DNA of 64,000 nt from NCBI GenBank assembly GCA_019356535.1, contig CP037918.1:744001-808000 (forward strand), given 5' to 3'. Every line of letters starts with the position of its first letter. The stretch's first letter is position 1. A model generated the notes under the pieces. That model made no database searches, was not told the DNA's origin, and worked only from the letters and a program-made list of their open reading frames with translations. Positions 26,419 through 34,970 of this stretch are shown in pieces. The position numbers and the translations under genes are program-made. The stretch is from Chromatiaceae bacterium. Lineage in GTDB: Bacteria > Pseudomonadota > Gammaproteobacteria > Chromatiales > Chromatiaceae.

Positions 26419-27825
26419 ATGACTTCAGCGCAAGCGACTGGCACTCCTGCAGACCGTGGGGTCTATGCGGGGTTTCTGGCATTGCTGCTCTGGTTGCCGC
26501 TGCCGGTTGGCAGCAACCGGGTATGGGCCGTGGTGCTCATGTACATTCTGTTATCGCTGCTGGCGGTATGGTGGCTGGGGTTGTGGCTGAGACGCCGGGT
26601 GGCGCCAGGGCTGGCACTGGTGCAGGCGCGCTGGGTACTCCTGGTCTTCGTGTTGTGGCTGATCTGGCTGGCGCTGCAATGGTTGCCCTTGTCGCCCGAT
26701 CTGCTTTCCTGGCTGTCGCCCCGTGCCTGGCAGGCCTGGCGGGAGGTCGATCCGCAAGGGGCGGCACCGGTATCGTTCGAGCCCTGGGCCGGGGGGCTGT
26801 TCTGGTTGAAGAGCCTGTCTTATCTGCTGGTCTTTGTGCTCACGCTGGCGTTGGTCAATAGCCGTGTTCGACTGCGGCGCTTGATGCTGGTACTGGTGTT
26901 CAGCGGGGCATTCCAGGCGGTGTACGGCAGCCTGATGGTGATGTCCGGCCTGGAGTGGGGCTTCTTTTTTCACAAGGATACCGGCCAGGGAGTGGCGACA
27001 GGTACTTTCATCAATCGCAATCATCTGGCGGGTTATCTCGAACTCTGCCTGGCGCTGGGCATCGGACTGTTGCTGGCCAGGCTGGAAGAAGAACAGGTTC
27101 TCGGGTGGCGCCAGCGCCTGCGTAACTGGGTGCGCACCCTGTTGGGCCCCAAGCTGCGTTTGCGGGTGTTGCTGGCTGCCATGGTGGTTGGGCTGGTGAT
27201 GACGCATTCGCGCATGGGCAACAGCGCCTTCTTTACCAGTCTGCTTGTTGCCGGCGGGATGTGGCTGGTGGCGACCGGCAGGCGTTCGTGGTCGGGCCCC
27301 CTGTTGTTGCTGGGCAGCCTGCTGCTGATCGACACCTTTATCGTGGGGCACTGGTTCGGCGTCGAGCGCGTGATGCAGCGGCTTGAGCAGACCCGCATCG
27401 AAACCGAGCAGCGGCGTTATGTTGCCGAAGACACGCTCGCGCCCGTGCGCGATTTCTGGCGTACTGGCAGTGGAGCCGGCAGTTTCTACACGGTGTATCC
27501 CGCCTACCGGGATGGCATTGTCCAGGGGTTCTATGACCATGCACACAACGATTACCTGGAACTGGCCGTCGAGACCGGCCTGCCCGGCAGTATCCTGCTG
27601 CTGCTTATCGCACTGCCGTCGTGGTGGATGGGGGTGCGATCCATGTGGCGCCGCCGGCGTCGCCTGTACCGTGGGGCAGGTTTCGCAGTGACCATGGCAG
27701 GCATCGCCTTCGCCATGCATTCGAGCGTGGATTTCAATCTGCAGATCCCGTCTAACGCAGCGTTGTTCGTGGTGCTGTTGGCGCTGGGCTGGATAGCGGC
27801 GTATCAGAGGCCATCGGAGAACTGA
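26419..27825 (+). CDS. O-antigen ligase / polymerase family membrane protein (Wzy_C domain)
   Basis: A 468-residue polytopic protein with roughly 11-12 hydrophobic segments. The large periplasmic loop contains THSRMGNSAFF, SGAGSFYTVYPAYRDG and YDHAHNDYLELAVETGLPGS, which are the conserved stretches of the Wzy_C/O-antigen ligase family including the HAHNDYLE motif. It could join finished polysaccharide to an acceptor or act as an additional polymerase. The family does not separate the two. ATG 26419 is followed by about ten polar residues before the first helix. Confidence 0.85.
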   Translation: MTSAQATGTPADRGVYAGFLALLLWLPLPVGSNRVWAVVLMYILLSLLAVWWLGLWLRRRVAPGLALVQARWVLLVFVLWLIWLALQWLPLSPDLLSWLSPRAWQAWREVDPQGAAPVSFEPWAGGLFWLKSLSYLLVFVLTLALVNSRVRLRRLMLVLVFSGAFQAVYGSLMVMSGLEWGFFFHKDTGQGVATGTFINRNHLAGYLELCLALGIGLLLARLEEEQVLGWRQRLRNWVRTLLGPKLRLRVLLAAMVVGLVMTHSRMGNSAFFTSLLVAGGMWLVATGRRSWSGPLLLLGSLLLIDTFIVGHWFGVERVMQRLEQTRIETEQRRYVAEDTLAPVRDFWRTGSGAGSFYTVYPAYRDGIVQGFYDHAHNDYLELAVETGLPGSILLLLIALPSWWMGVRSMWRRRRRLYRGAGFAVTMAGIAFAMHSSVDFNLQIPSNAALFVVLLALGWIAAYQRPSEN

Positions 27826-27829
27826 TCAC

Positions 27830-27958
27830 ACGCTTCCCCGCCTGCGCAGGAGGGCGGGATGAATGCTCCTCCCCCACTTGTGGGGGAGGCCGGGAGGGGT
27901 GAACGCACCCGATCGGCAGGCCCCTCCCCAACCCTCCCCGCGAGCGGGAAGGGAGTAC
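27830..27958. repeat. GC-rich palindromic repeats, target of the IS3 element
   Basis: Two units (CTCCCCCACTTGTGGGGGAG at about 27869-27888, CCCTCCCCGCGAGCGGGAAGGG at about 27932-27953) end in GAGTAC, where the IS3 element begins. A similar GGGGAGTACTCG phrase occurs at 26248, so the element entered a repeat unit. Confidence 0.7.
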
Positions 27959-28026
27959 TGATGTGGTCTAGTGATTTTGGACACCCCAAGGAGCGCTCAA
28001 CTCTCCAAATGACTGAGGTGTTCAAG

Positions 28027-28332
28027 ATGACAAGAAAGAGCTACACGACGGATTTCAAACGAGAAGCGGCCAGCCTGGTGCTGGACCAAGGGTACAGCGT
28101 ACGGACAGCCTGCGAAGCGATGGACGTTGGCCACACGGCGATGCGGCGCTGGGTTAATCAGCTCCGTCAGGAACGCGAGGGCATCACGCCAGAGAAAAGC
28201 AAGGCACTGACCCCCGAGCAACAACGTATCCAGGAACTGGAAGCCCGACTGAGGAAGGTCGAGCGGGAGAAAGAAATCCTAAAAAAAGCCACCGCGCTCT
28301 TGATGTCGGATTCGCTGGGAAACGCCAGTTGA
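28027..28332 (+). CDS. IS3-family transposase OrfA
   Basis: A 101-residue protein with an N-terminal helix-turn-helix (YTTDFKREAASLVLDQGYS, then ACEAMDVGHTAMRRWVNQL) and a C-terminal leucine-zipper coiled coil (QRIQELEARLRKVEREKEIL). It binds the inverted repeats and forms the fused OrfAB transposase after ribosomal frameshifting at the A7 run near its end. The start ATG 28027 lies 68 bases inside the element. Confidence 0.93.
   Translation: MTRKSYTTDFKREAASLVLDQGYSVRTACEAMDVGHTAMRRWVNQLRQEREGITPEKSKALTPEQQRIQELEARLRKVEREKEILKKATALLMSDSLGNAS
28281..28288 (+). other. Programmed -1 frameshift site of the IS3 element
   Basis: Seven A then G (28281-28288) reads A AAA AAA in the orfA frame. A -1 slip continues KKSHRALDVGFAGKRQ without a stop straight into orfB, giving the OrfAB fusion expected for this family. 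Confidence 0.75.
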
Positions 28333-29168
28333 TCAACAAGTTGAGAGCGCATTACTCGGTGGGGGAGCTGTGTGAAGTACTGGAGCTGCCGCGCAGCAGT
28401 TATTACTACGGAGAAAAACGCCAGGGCCGAGTGGACCCGATGCGAGAGCGCCTGAAAGCCAAGGTGGTCGCGCTGCATGCGGCCAGCCGGGGCACGGCGG
28501 GTTCACGGACCCTGTCGGCGGCGCTACGGGCGGAAGGTGAGGCGGTAGGCCGTTACAAGGCCCGGCATCTGATGCGGGAAGCCGGGATTGTCAGCCGCCA
28601 ACGGCGTCCCCATCGGTATCGAGTGGCCGCTCCGGCGTCGCGAATTGCGCCCAACCGGCTGAATCGGGCATTCAGGGTGGCACGCCCTGATGCCGTCTGG
28701 TGCGGGGATGTGACCTACATCTGGACGGGGAGTGGGTGGCTGTATCTGGCCGTGGTGCTGGACCTGTATGCCCGTCGGGTGGTGGGCTGGGCCATGTCCC
28801 GCAGCCCCGACTCCGAGCTGACCAAACAGGCCCTGGCGGTGGCCTACGAGGCCCGGGGGTGTCCGGAGGGGGTCCTGTTTCACTCGGACCAGGGCTGTCA
28901 TTACAGCAGCCAGGCGTTTCGTGAACGGCTAAAAGAATACGGCATGATTCAGAGCATGAGCCGACGAGGAAACTGCTGGGACAATGCGCCAATGGAGCGG
29001 TTTTTCGGGAGCCTCAAATCCGAGTGGATTCCAGAGAGAGGCTATCGCAGTTACCAGGAAGCGCAGAGCGATATCCTTACTTACCTCACCCACTACTACA
29101 ATCGGGAGCGTCCACACAGTTTTAACGACTACCTGCCTCCGGTCTCCGTAGAGGCCAGGGCCGCATAG
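28329..29168 (+). CDS. IS3-family transposase OrfB (DDE integrase)
   Basis: Seen as a 279-residue frame overlapping the orfA stop by 4 bases. It has the HTH_21-like N-terminal part (LCEVLELPRSSYYYG) and the retroviral-integrase-like core: VWCGDVTYIWT with the first Asp, LFHSDQGCHYSSQAF with the second Asp, and NCWDNAPMERFFGSLKSEW with the catalytic Glu. It is normally made as a fusion to OrfA by the -1 frameshift. All three DDE residues are present, so the element may still be mobile. Confidence 0.93.
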   Translation: MINKLRAHYSVGELCEVLELPRSSYYYGEKRQGRVDPMRERLKAKVVALHAASRGTAGSRTLSAALRAEGEAVGRYKARHLMREAGIVSRQRRPHRYRVAAPASRIAPNRLNRAFRVARPDAVWCGDVTYIWTGSGWLYLAVVLDLYARRVVGWAMSRSPDSELTKQALAVAYEARGCPEGVLFHSDQGCHYSSQAFRERLKEYGMIQSMSRRGNCWDNAPMERFFGSLKSEWIPERGYRSYQEAQSDILTYLTHYYNRERPHSFNDYLPPVSVEARAA

Positions 29169-29217
29169 CGACCCAACCCATGAACCTGTCCAACATTACT
29201 TGACCAGATCAGTACTT

Positions 29218-29325
29218 CTTCTTCGCCCGTGGGGTGAGGCAGGGAGGGAGCACTCCTCCCCCGCTTGCGGGGGAGGCCGGGAGGGGGATCTCCTCCTCCC
29301 TCACAAGTGGACGAGGAGACTTTGT
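29218..29325. repeat. GC-rich palindromic repeats right of the IS3 element
   Basis: CTCCTCCCCCGCTTGCGGGG with GGGGAGGCCGGGAGGGGG at about 29248-29290 is a standard unit of the window-wide family. A partial one (CCTCACAAGTGGACGAGG) follows. Confidence 0.7.
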
Positions 29326-29369
29326 GGGTTGAGCGATGCTGTCGTCTGTTGCTGTATGCAGTAATGTAA

Positions 29370-29399
29370 TTGCCAATAGCCTGTGATAGCCAGTAGAAT
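29370..29399 (+). promoter_or_regulatory. Putative sigma-70 promoter of the export operon
   Basis: TTGCCA (29370-29375) and TAGAAT (29394-29399) spaced by 18 bases lie about 48 bases before the start of the outer-membrane barrel gene. The nearest coding region upstream is the IS, so this is the likely start of the barrel-wza-wzc-capC-vpsP transcript. Confidence 0.5.
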
Positions 29400-29446
29400 C
29401 TCGCCCGACCTCGGAATAAGGATGTGGCAACTACAAGGGGATGGAT

Positions 29447-30637
29447 ATGGCGCTGCAAGGGAAGAACAGGGACTGGATGGCAGCAGTGGTGCTGTCGTCG
29501 CTGGTTGCGGGTCAGGCGCATGCGATCAAGGGCGGAGAGCCCAGTAGCGTGATCCTGGATGGTGGAGTGTTTTATCCGTCCATTGGGATCGCGCTGACAC
29601 ATGACGACAATATCTTTCGAACGGCTACCAACAAGAAGTCGTCAACCTTGTTGGTGCTCACTCCCACGGCCCGGCTCGAGTACGATGCAGGGGAAGCCAC
29701 GCAGGTGGCCTTCGAGGTCGACATGGAGCGGGGCGTCTATTTCTCTAGTAGCGACGACAACTACCTGGATGTCGATCTGGTCGGTGAGGCAGCTTATCTG
29801 CCGACCGAACGCCTCACCCTCTACGGTCGCTTGGGCTACAAGCGTGGGCACGAGGCCCGTGGTACGGGTACCAGTGCCGGCAACCCGCTGACCATTACCG
29901 AGCCCGACCGCTTCCATCTCTGGTCCGGCGAGGCGCGGGTCAGTTACGGCATCGGTGAGCAGAAGCTGGAGTTCGGCTACGTTCACGAAAACCGCAAGTA
30001 CGACAACAACCGCGCCAATACCGTCTTTCAGGATCGCAAGTCCGACGCCGTGTCGGCCGGGCTGTCGATGAAGGTGGCGCCGAATACCGCCATGACCCTC
30101 GATCTGGATCTGCAAAAGATCAACTACGACGTGGCGGCGCTCGACAGCACCGAGCTGCGTGGCCTGGTTGGGGTGCGTTGGGAGGCGACCTATCAGACCG
30201 CGGGTTTTGCGAAGGTTGGCTGGCAGAAGAAGAACATGTCCTCGGCTGCCCTGAATGATGCCTCGGGTGCCTCTTGGGAGCTCGGCGTGGACTGGAAGCC
30301 GTTGAGCTATTCCTCTTTCCAGTTGTCTACCTCGCGGGACTTCGGCGAGTCTGACGGTGTCGGCTCCTACCAGGATACGCGCAACCTGGGACTGGCATGG
30401 AGCCACGACTGGACCGATGTGCTCGGTACCCGTTTGTCGCTGGACACGTCGAGCATCAAGTACGGTGGTAATACCCGCAAGGACAAGAATCGCTCGTGGG
30501 GCGTCAATGTGGAATATCGCGCGCGTCCCTGGCTGTTGCTGGGGGCCTCGCTTTCGCACAGCCGGCGCGACAGCAACACTGCGGGGCTCGACTACAAGGA
30601 CAACCAGATCGGTGTGCAGATCGGCATCAACATGTAA
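29447..30637 (+). CDS. Outer-membrane beta-barrel protein of the polysaccharide export operon
   Basis: I choose ATG 29447 because AAGGGG lies 6 bases before it, while ATG 29441 directly abuts that site. The 396-residue protein has a signal peptide ending AGQAHA and then alternating amphipathic strands throughout, ending in the Met/aromatic-type outer-membrane terminus (VQIGINM). The start GVFYPSIGIALTHDDNIFRT is typical of the BBP2-type barrels (PF10082-like) found beside Wza/Wzc genes. It may act in secretion or anchoring of the polysaccharide at the outer membrane. It is the first gene of a five-gene operon. Confidence 0.82.
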   Translation: MALQGKNRDWMAAVVLSSLVAGQAHAIKGGEPSSVILDGGVFYPSIGIALTHDDNIFRTATNKKSSTLLVLTPTARLEYDAGEATQVAFEVDMERGVYFSSSDDNYLDVDLVGEAAYLPTERLTLYGRLGYKRGHEARGTGTSAGNPLTITEPDRFHLWSGEARVSYGIGEQKLEFGYVHENRKYDNNRANTVFQDRKSDAVSAGLSMKVAPNTAMTLDLDLQKINYDVAALDSTELRGLVGVRWEATYQTAGFAKVGWQKKNMSSAALNDASGASWELGVDWKPLSYSSFQLSTSRDFGESDGVGSYQDTRNLGLAWSHDWTDVLGTRLSLDTSSIKYGGNTRKDKNRSWGVNVEYRARPWLLLGASLSHSRRDSNTAGLDYKDNQIGVQIGINM

Positions 30638-30667
30638 GGGCGACCTCCGGGGGTAGAGGTGGACTGC

Positions 30668-31216
30668 ATGAATACGCGCGGCAGGAGGCCGTGGGCGTGG
30701 CTGGTCGTGCTGTTGTTCAGCCTGGTGGGCAACGCGGCATTGGCCGCGTCGGGGCTCGACAATTATCGTCTGGGTGCGGGTGACAAGATCCGTATTCAGG
30801 TTTACGGCGAGGAAGATCTCTCGATCGAGACCCTGGTGGACGACAGTGGGACCATTTCCTACCCCTTTCTGGGCGAGATCCAGGTCAAGGGCGGTACCCT
30901 GCGCGAGGTGGAGCAACGCATCACCGAGGGGCTGAAGGGGGATTACCTGGTCGATCCCGAGGTGACCGTCTCCATTGTCGAATATCGCCCTTTCTACGTG
31001 AACGGCTGGGTCAAGAAGCCCGGTTCGTTCCCCTTTCAGCCGGGCATGACGGTACGCAAGGCCATCTCGCTGGCGGGTGGTTTTGCCGAGCGCGCCAACA
31101 AGCAGGCGCTGACCGTCGTGCACGGTGACGACCCCTCTGGCAAACCGCAGCAGATCCGCCTGGACGATCAATTGCAGCCTGGAGACATCCTCTCGGTAGG
31201 GCGTAGCTTCTTCTGA
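30668..31216 (+). CDS. Polysaccharide export protein, short Wza-like (Poly_export/SLBB)
   Basis: The start is ATG 30668 with GAGGTGG upstream, giving 182 residues. A signal peptide (residues 1-about 28, ending ALAAS) lacks a clear lipobox Cys. The Poly_export domain follows (YRLGAGDKIRIQVYGEEDLS, SYPFLGEIQVKGGTLREVE), then one SLBB domain (FYVNGWVKKPGSFPF, AISLAGGFAERAN). It is about half the length of E. coli Wza and lacks the C-terminal outer-membrane helix region, so an outer-membrane partner, perhaps the barrel encoded just upstream, is likely needed. Confidence 0.88.
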   Translation: MNTRGRRPWAWLVVLLFSLVGNAALAASGLDNYRLGAGDKIRIQVYGEEDLSIETLVDDSGTISYPFLGEIQVKGGTLREVEQRITEGLKGDYLVDPEVTVSIVEYRPFYVNGWVKKPGSFPFQPGMTVRKAISLAGGFAERANKQALTVVHGDDPSGKPQQIRLDDQLQPGDILSVGRSFF

Positions 31217-31275
31217 GAGGGGCGGAAAACACGGACAAATCGGATCAAGGAGAGGGCCGGTGCCTAGCTGGCTCG

Positions 31276-33504
31276 ATGCTTATGGACGCTTACGATATCA
31301 GCAGGGAGCCGGTTCGCGAGGAGTTCGATGACGAGGCCATCGATCTACGTGAATACTGGCGCATCATACATTCTCACAAGTGGAGCATCATCGGTATCGC
31401 CCTGCTGTTCGTGCTGGTGGCCGTGTTGGTGGTGTTCAATCAGCGGCCTGTCTACCAGGCCACGGCCTCGCTGCTGATCGAGCCGGAATCAAACAAGATC
31501 GTACAGATCGAAGACGTGTATGCGGTTACTGGCGACGACGCCTACTACCGCACCCAGGTCGAGATCCTCAAGTCGCGTGCACTGGCCGCCAGGGTGATCG
31601 ACAAGCTCTCGCTGGCCAAGCACCCGGAGTTCCAGCCAGGAGAGGATGGAGGGGGGCTCAATTTCCAGTTCAATTTCAACTGGCGCGACTGGTTTGCGGC
31701 CTGGCTGCCGGCAATGGGCGAGGGGGTGCCCGACCCCGAGGCGGAGGCCCTGGCGGTGCGCGAGGCATTGATCGGCGACTTTCTCGAGCGCCTCAAGGTG
31801 ACGCCGGTACGCAAGACCCGTTTCGTGCGCATCAGCTTCGAGGCGCATGATCCCGCGCTGGCGGCGCACATTGCCAACACCCTGGCCGATACCTACATCG
31901 AGAGCGATCTCGACGCCCGCCTGGAGATGACCAAGAAGGCGACGGCTTGGCTGGCCTCGCGCCTGGAGGAGCTCAAGAAGAAGCTGCGCGATTCCGAACA
32001 GGCATTGCAGGCTTACCGAGAAAAGGAAAAGTTGGTCGATTCTGGCGGCGTGGGCACCCTCACCGCCGAGCAGTTGCAGGACCTGCGGCAGAATCTGGTG
32101 GTGGCTCAGCAGGAGCGCATTCGCGCGCAGGCCGCCGTCAGCCAGGTCCGCGCCGCCAAGGGGGATCCCGACAAGCTCGCCTCCATTCCGGCAGTGCTCA
32201 ACGACCCGGTCGTCAGTTCGCTGAAGGCGGCCGAGGTGGAAGCCGAGCGTCGCCTCAAGACCTTGGCCAAGCGTTACGGGGCCAAGCACCCCAAGATGGC
32301 CGCGGCCCGGGCCGATCTGCAGGAGGCGCGCGCGGCGGTGCGCAAGCGCGTCAGCAGCGTGATCGCCGGCCTCGAAAAGGAATACCAGGTGGCGCTCACC
32401 AACGAGCGGGCGATCCGCGCCTCGCTGGAGAATGCCAAGGGCGAGATGCAGTCCATCCATCGCAAGAGCTACCAGCTCAATGTGCTCGAGCGCGAGGTGG
32501 AGTCCAACCGCCAGCTCTATGAGCTGTTCCTCAAGCGTTTGAAGGAGACCAGCGAGACCGGCGATCTGCAGAAGGCCAACGCCCGTATCGCCGACCCGGC
32601 GGTGGTGCCGGTAGTGCCGGTCAAGCCGAAGAAGTCGCTGATCGTGAGTATTGCCGGCGTGCTGGGGCTGCTGTTCGGTATCGGTCTGGCCTTTTTGCTG
32701 GAGCGGCTGGACAACACCTTCAAGCGGGCATCTGACGTGGAAGAGCGTCTCGGATTGCCGTTGCTGGGGGCAGTGCCGCACCTGAAGCTGAGCAAGAACG
32801 AGACCCCACTGGGCTACGCGCGTAGTCACGCCCAGTCCCTGTTCGCCGAGTCCGTCCGCACGGTGAGGACCTCGGTGTTGCTGTCCGGCCTGGATGAGCC
32901 CTACAAGGTGATCGTCGTGACCTCCTCGGTGCCGGGTGAGGGCAAGAGCACGCTGGCCATGAATCTCGCCGATTCCCTCGGCGACATGCATAAGGTGTTG
33001 CTCATCGATGCCGACCTACGGCGGCCGACGGTGGCGAGCACCTGGGGCCTGGATCGCAAGGCCAGGGGCCTGTCGGAGTTCCTGTCGCAGTCGGCCAAGG
33101 CCTCGGACTGTGTGCACCAACTGGGCGAGCGCAATGTCTACGTGATGCCTTCGGGGGTGGTGCCGCCCAATCCGCTCGAGCTGTTGTCCTCGCGGCGCTT
33201 CAAGGAGGCATTGGACACCTTGGGGCGGACCTTTGATCACATTATCATCGACAGTGCGCCGGCTCTGGCGGTCAGTGATGCCCTGGTGCTTTCGCGCAAT
33301 GCCAGCGGGGTGATCTACGTGATCAAGGCCGACAGCACGCCATATCCTGCTGCCCAGGAGGGTGTCAAGCGACTGCGCCAGTACAAGGCACACCTGATTG
33401 GTGCCGTGCTCAACGACGTGCCGCAAAAGAAGAAAAAGGGTTACGGCTATTACGATAGCTACGGTGGCAGTTACTACGGTTCTTACGGCTACACCCAGGG
33501 CTGA
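31276..33504 (+). CDS. Polysaccharide co-polymerase with BY-kinase domain (Wzc-like)
   Basis: A 742-residue inner-membrane protein: Wzz domain with first membrane helix near residues 36-55, long periplasmic coiled coils, a GNVR-type segment (NVLEREVESNRQLYELFLKRL), a second helix near 455-475, then a cytosolic tyrosine autokinase. The kinase has Walker A VPGEGKST (K557), Walker A' LLIDADLRRP (D578, D580) and Walker B IIIDSAP (D659). The C-terminus is a tyrosine cluster (GYGYYDSYGGSYYGSYGY), the autophosphorylation target. It controls chain length and export together with the phosphatase encoded next. ATG 31282 is an alternative start. Confidence 0.93.
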   Translation: MLMDAYDISREPVREEFDDEAIDLREYWRIIHSHKWSIIGIALLFVLVAVLVVFNQRPVYQATASLLIEPESNKIVQIEDVYAVTGDDAYYRTQVEILKSRALAARVIDKLSLAKHPEFQPGEDGGGLNFQFNFNWRDWFAAWLPAMGEGVPDPEAEALAVREALIGDFLERLKVTPVRKTRFVRISFEAHDPALAAHIANTLADTYIESDLDARLEMTKKATAWLASRLEELKKKLRDSEQALQAYREKEKLVDSGGVGTLTAEQLQDLRQNLVVAQQERIRAQAAVSQVRAAKGDPDKLASIPAVLNDPVVSSLKAAEVEAERRLKTLAKRYGAKHPKMAAARADLQEARAAVRKRVSSVIAGLEKEYQVALTNERAIRASLENAKGEMQSIHRKSYQLNVLEREVESNRQLYELFLKRLKETSETGDLQKANARIADPAVVPVVPVKPKKSLIVSIAGVLGLLFGIGLAFLLERLDNTFKRASDVEERLGLPLLGAVPHLKLSKNETPLGYARSHAQSLFAESVRTVRTSVLLSGLDEPYKVIVVTSSVPGEGKSTLAMNLADSLGDMHKVLLIDADLRRPTVASTWGLDRKARGLSEFLSQSAKASDCVHQLGERNVYVMPSGVVPPNPLELLSSRRFKEALDTLGRTFDHIIIDSAPALAVSDALVLSRNASGVIYVIKADSTPYPAAQEGVKRLRQYKAHLIGAVLNDVPQKKKKGYGYYDSYGGSYYGSYGYTQG

Positions 33505-33518
33505 CCGGAGAGGGCCGC

Positions 33519-34238
33519 GTGATCGATCTGCACTGCCACCTGTTGCCCGGTATTGACGATGGTGCCAAGGATCTCGACGAGGGCCTGGCGCTGGCGCGGG
33601 TCGCTGTCGATGCCGGTATCCGTCATGCCGTGGTGACACCGCATGTGCATCCCGGTCGCTATGACAACCACCGTGACGCTATTGCCCAGGCTTGCGAGGC
33701 GTTCCAGCAGGCCCTCGAAGCCGCGGACATCGCCCTGCATGTTTCGCCTGGTGCGGAAGTCCGGGTGAGCGACCAGATCCTGTTGCAGGTGCAGCAGGGC
33801 ACCTTGCCGACCATCGGTGAATGGGAAGAGCGCTCCGTGGTGCTGCTCGAATTCCCTCACAGCCATATCCCTCCGGGCAGTGAAAAGCTGATGGCCTTTC
33901 TGCTGCGCCAAGGCTATCAGCCGATGATCGCTCACCCGGAGCGCAACAAGGATGTGATCCATCGTTTCGAGAAGATCTATCCCTTTGTGGAGCAAGGCTG
34001 TCTGCTGCAGGTCACGGCGGCAGCGGTCGCAGGGGGCTTCGGCCCCCAGGCCCTGAAGCGTGCCTGGCAGTTGCTCGAGAAGGGGTGGGTGACGGTGCTG
34101 GCCAGTGATGCCCACAATCTGCACGCCCGTCCGCCCGACATGCGCCCCGCTTTCAAGATCGTGCGTGAGCGTCTCGGTGAGGCCTCGGCATGGAGTCTGG
34201 TCAGGGACAACCCGGCACGGATCTGTGGGCTGGCCTGA
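33519..34238 (+). CDS. CpsB/CapC-family (PHP) tyrosine phosphatase
   Basis: A 239-residue metal-dependent PHP-fold protein starting at GTG 33519. Metal ligands are visible in MIDLHCHLLPGIDDGAKD, VTPHVHPGRYDN, EFPHSHIP, IAHPERN and ASDAHN. The family is Mn-dependent phosphotyrosine phosphatases that dephosphorylate the BY-kinase, here the product of the gene just upstream. Gram-negative loci more often use Wzb-type enzymes, so a CapC type is a mild peculiarity. The stop overlaps the next start (TGATG). Confidence 0.9.
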   Translation: MIDLHCHLLPGIDDGAKDLDEGLALARVAVDAGIRHAVVTPHVHPGRYDNHRDAIAQACEAFQQALEAADIALHVSPGAEVRVSDQILLQVQQGTLPTIGEWEERSVVLLEFPHSHIPPGSEKLMAFLLRQGYQPMIAHPERNKDVIHRFEKIYPFVEQGCLLQVTAAAVAGGFGPQALKRAWQLLEKGWVTVLASDAHNLHARPPDMRPAFKIVRERLGEASAWSLVRDNPARICGLA

Positions 34239-34903
34239 TGGGAGTGCCAGCTCTCGGGCTGCGGATCCTGGCGGGCGGCATTGTGGTGGCCTTGCTTGTC
34301 GTTGCCGTGTCTGCCTTTCCTCGCGGGGTTGCCGATGTCTATGCCTATTTCGTGCAGGCCCACCTCGATACCTGGGCCAAGCGTCGGCAGCTTCCGAAAG
34401 AGCAGGAATGGCAACAGGTGCGTGAACTGGTACGGACGGCACTGGACTGGACGCCCGAAGATCCGCGGTTGTTGCAGCAGGCCGGGCGCTTGTACGAATG
34501 GGGTGCCCTGATCGGGGAGGCGCGTGAGGAGCGCAGCGAACGGGCCTTGCGCTATTACCGAGCCTCGCTGTCACGTCGTCCGGCCTGGCCCTATGCCTGG
34601 GCGGACCTGGCAGCGGCCAAGGCGCGGTTCGGGCAGATCGACGCGGAATTCCAGCGCGCCTTCGCCCGCGCGCTGGAGACTGGCCCTTGGGAACCCGAGG
34701 TACAACTCAATATCGCCCGGGCCGGCTTTCTTGCCTTCAAGCAACTGGACCGTGCCAACCGCGCGGCTCTGACGCGTACCCTCCAGCGAGTCTCGCCGCG
34801 TCAGCTTCCCGAGCTGATCTTGATCGCCAGGGAGAGCGACAGCCTGTGGATTCTGTGTACCCTGCGTGGCGATCAGCGGGTAGTGCAACGCGCCTGCCGG
34901 TAG
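34238..34903 (+). CDS. VpsP-like polysaccharide biosynthesis protein
   Basis: The start is ATG 34238, overlapping the phosphatase stop. The 221-residue protein has an N-terminal membrane helix (residues 8-27), followed by soluble helical repeats resembling TPRs (DPRLLQQAGRLYEWGAL, ALRYYRASLSRRPAWPYAWADLAAAKA). This layout fits the VpsP family found at the end of vibrio-type exopolysaccharide operons, whose biochemical role is unknown. It is the last gene of the export operon. The assignment rests on architecture and position. Confidence 0.65.
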   Translation: MGVPALGLRILAGGIVVALLVVAVSAFPRGVADVYAYFVQAHLDTWAKRRQLPKEQEWQQVRELVRTALDWTPEDPRLLQQAGRLYEWGALIGEAREERSERALRYYRASLSRRPAWPYAWADLAAAKARFGQIDAEFQRAFARALETGPWEPEVQLNIARAGFLAFKQLDRANRAALTRTLQRVSPRQLPELILIARESDSLWILCTLRGDQRVVQRACR

Positions 34904-34936
34904 GAGGCTCGTCCCCGGGGCGAACCATTCGGCAAA
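34899..34936. repeat. Short REP-like repeat, second family
   Basis: GGTAGGAGGCTCGTCCCCGG and the bases after it (GGCGAACCATTCGG) match the phrase TGTAGGAGGCCCGTCCCCGG at 57303. It begins inside the vpsP-like stop codon region and is unrelated to the CCCCTCCC family. Confidence 0.6.
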
Positions 34937-34970
34937 GGAACTTTTGCTGGGCGATTTCGTCCCACAGTGC

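Larger units (their letters stand above)
27959..29211 (+). mobile_element. IS3-family insertion sequence, apparently intact
   Basis: A 1253-bp element with terminal inverted repeats: left TGATGTGGTCTAGTG and right (on the other strand) TGATCTGGTCAAGTA, matching imperfectly over about 25 bp and ending in TGAT/ATCA. It carries overlapping orfA and orfB with a -1 slippery site, the normal IS3 plan. GTAC lies on both sides (27955-27958 and 29212-29215), consistent with a 4-bp target duplication. It sits between the O-antigen-ligase-like gene and the outer-membrane barrel gene. Confidence 0.92.

Noticed and set aside
29642-31171. 509-residue open frame on the - strand opposite the barrel and wza-like genes
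   Set aside because: No motifs, His/Arg/Gln-rich, spans two supported genes and their gap.
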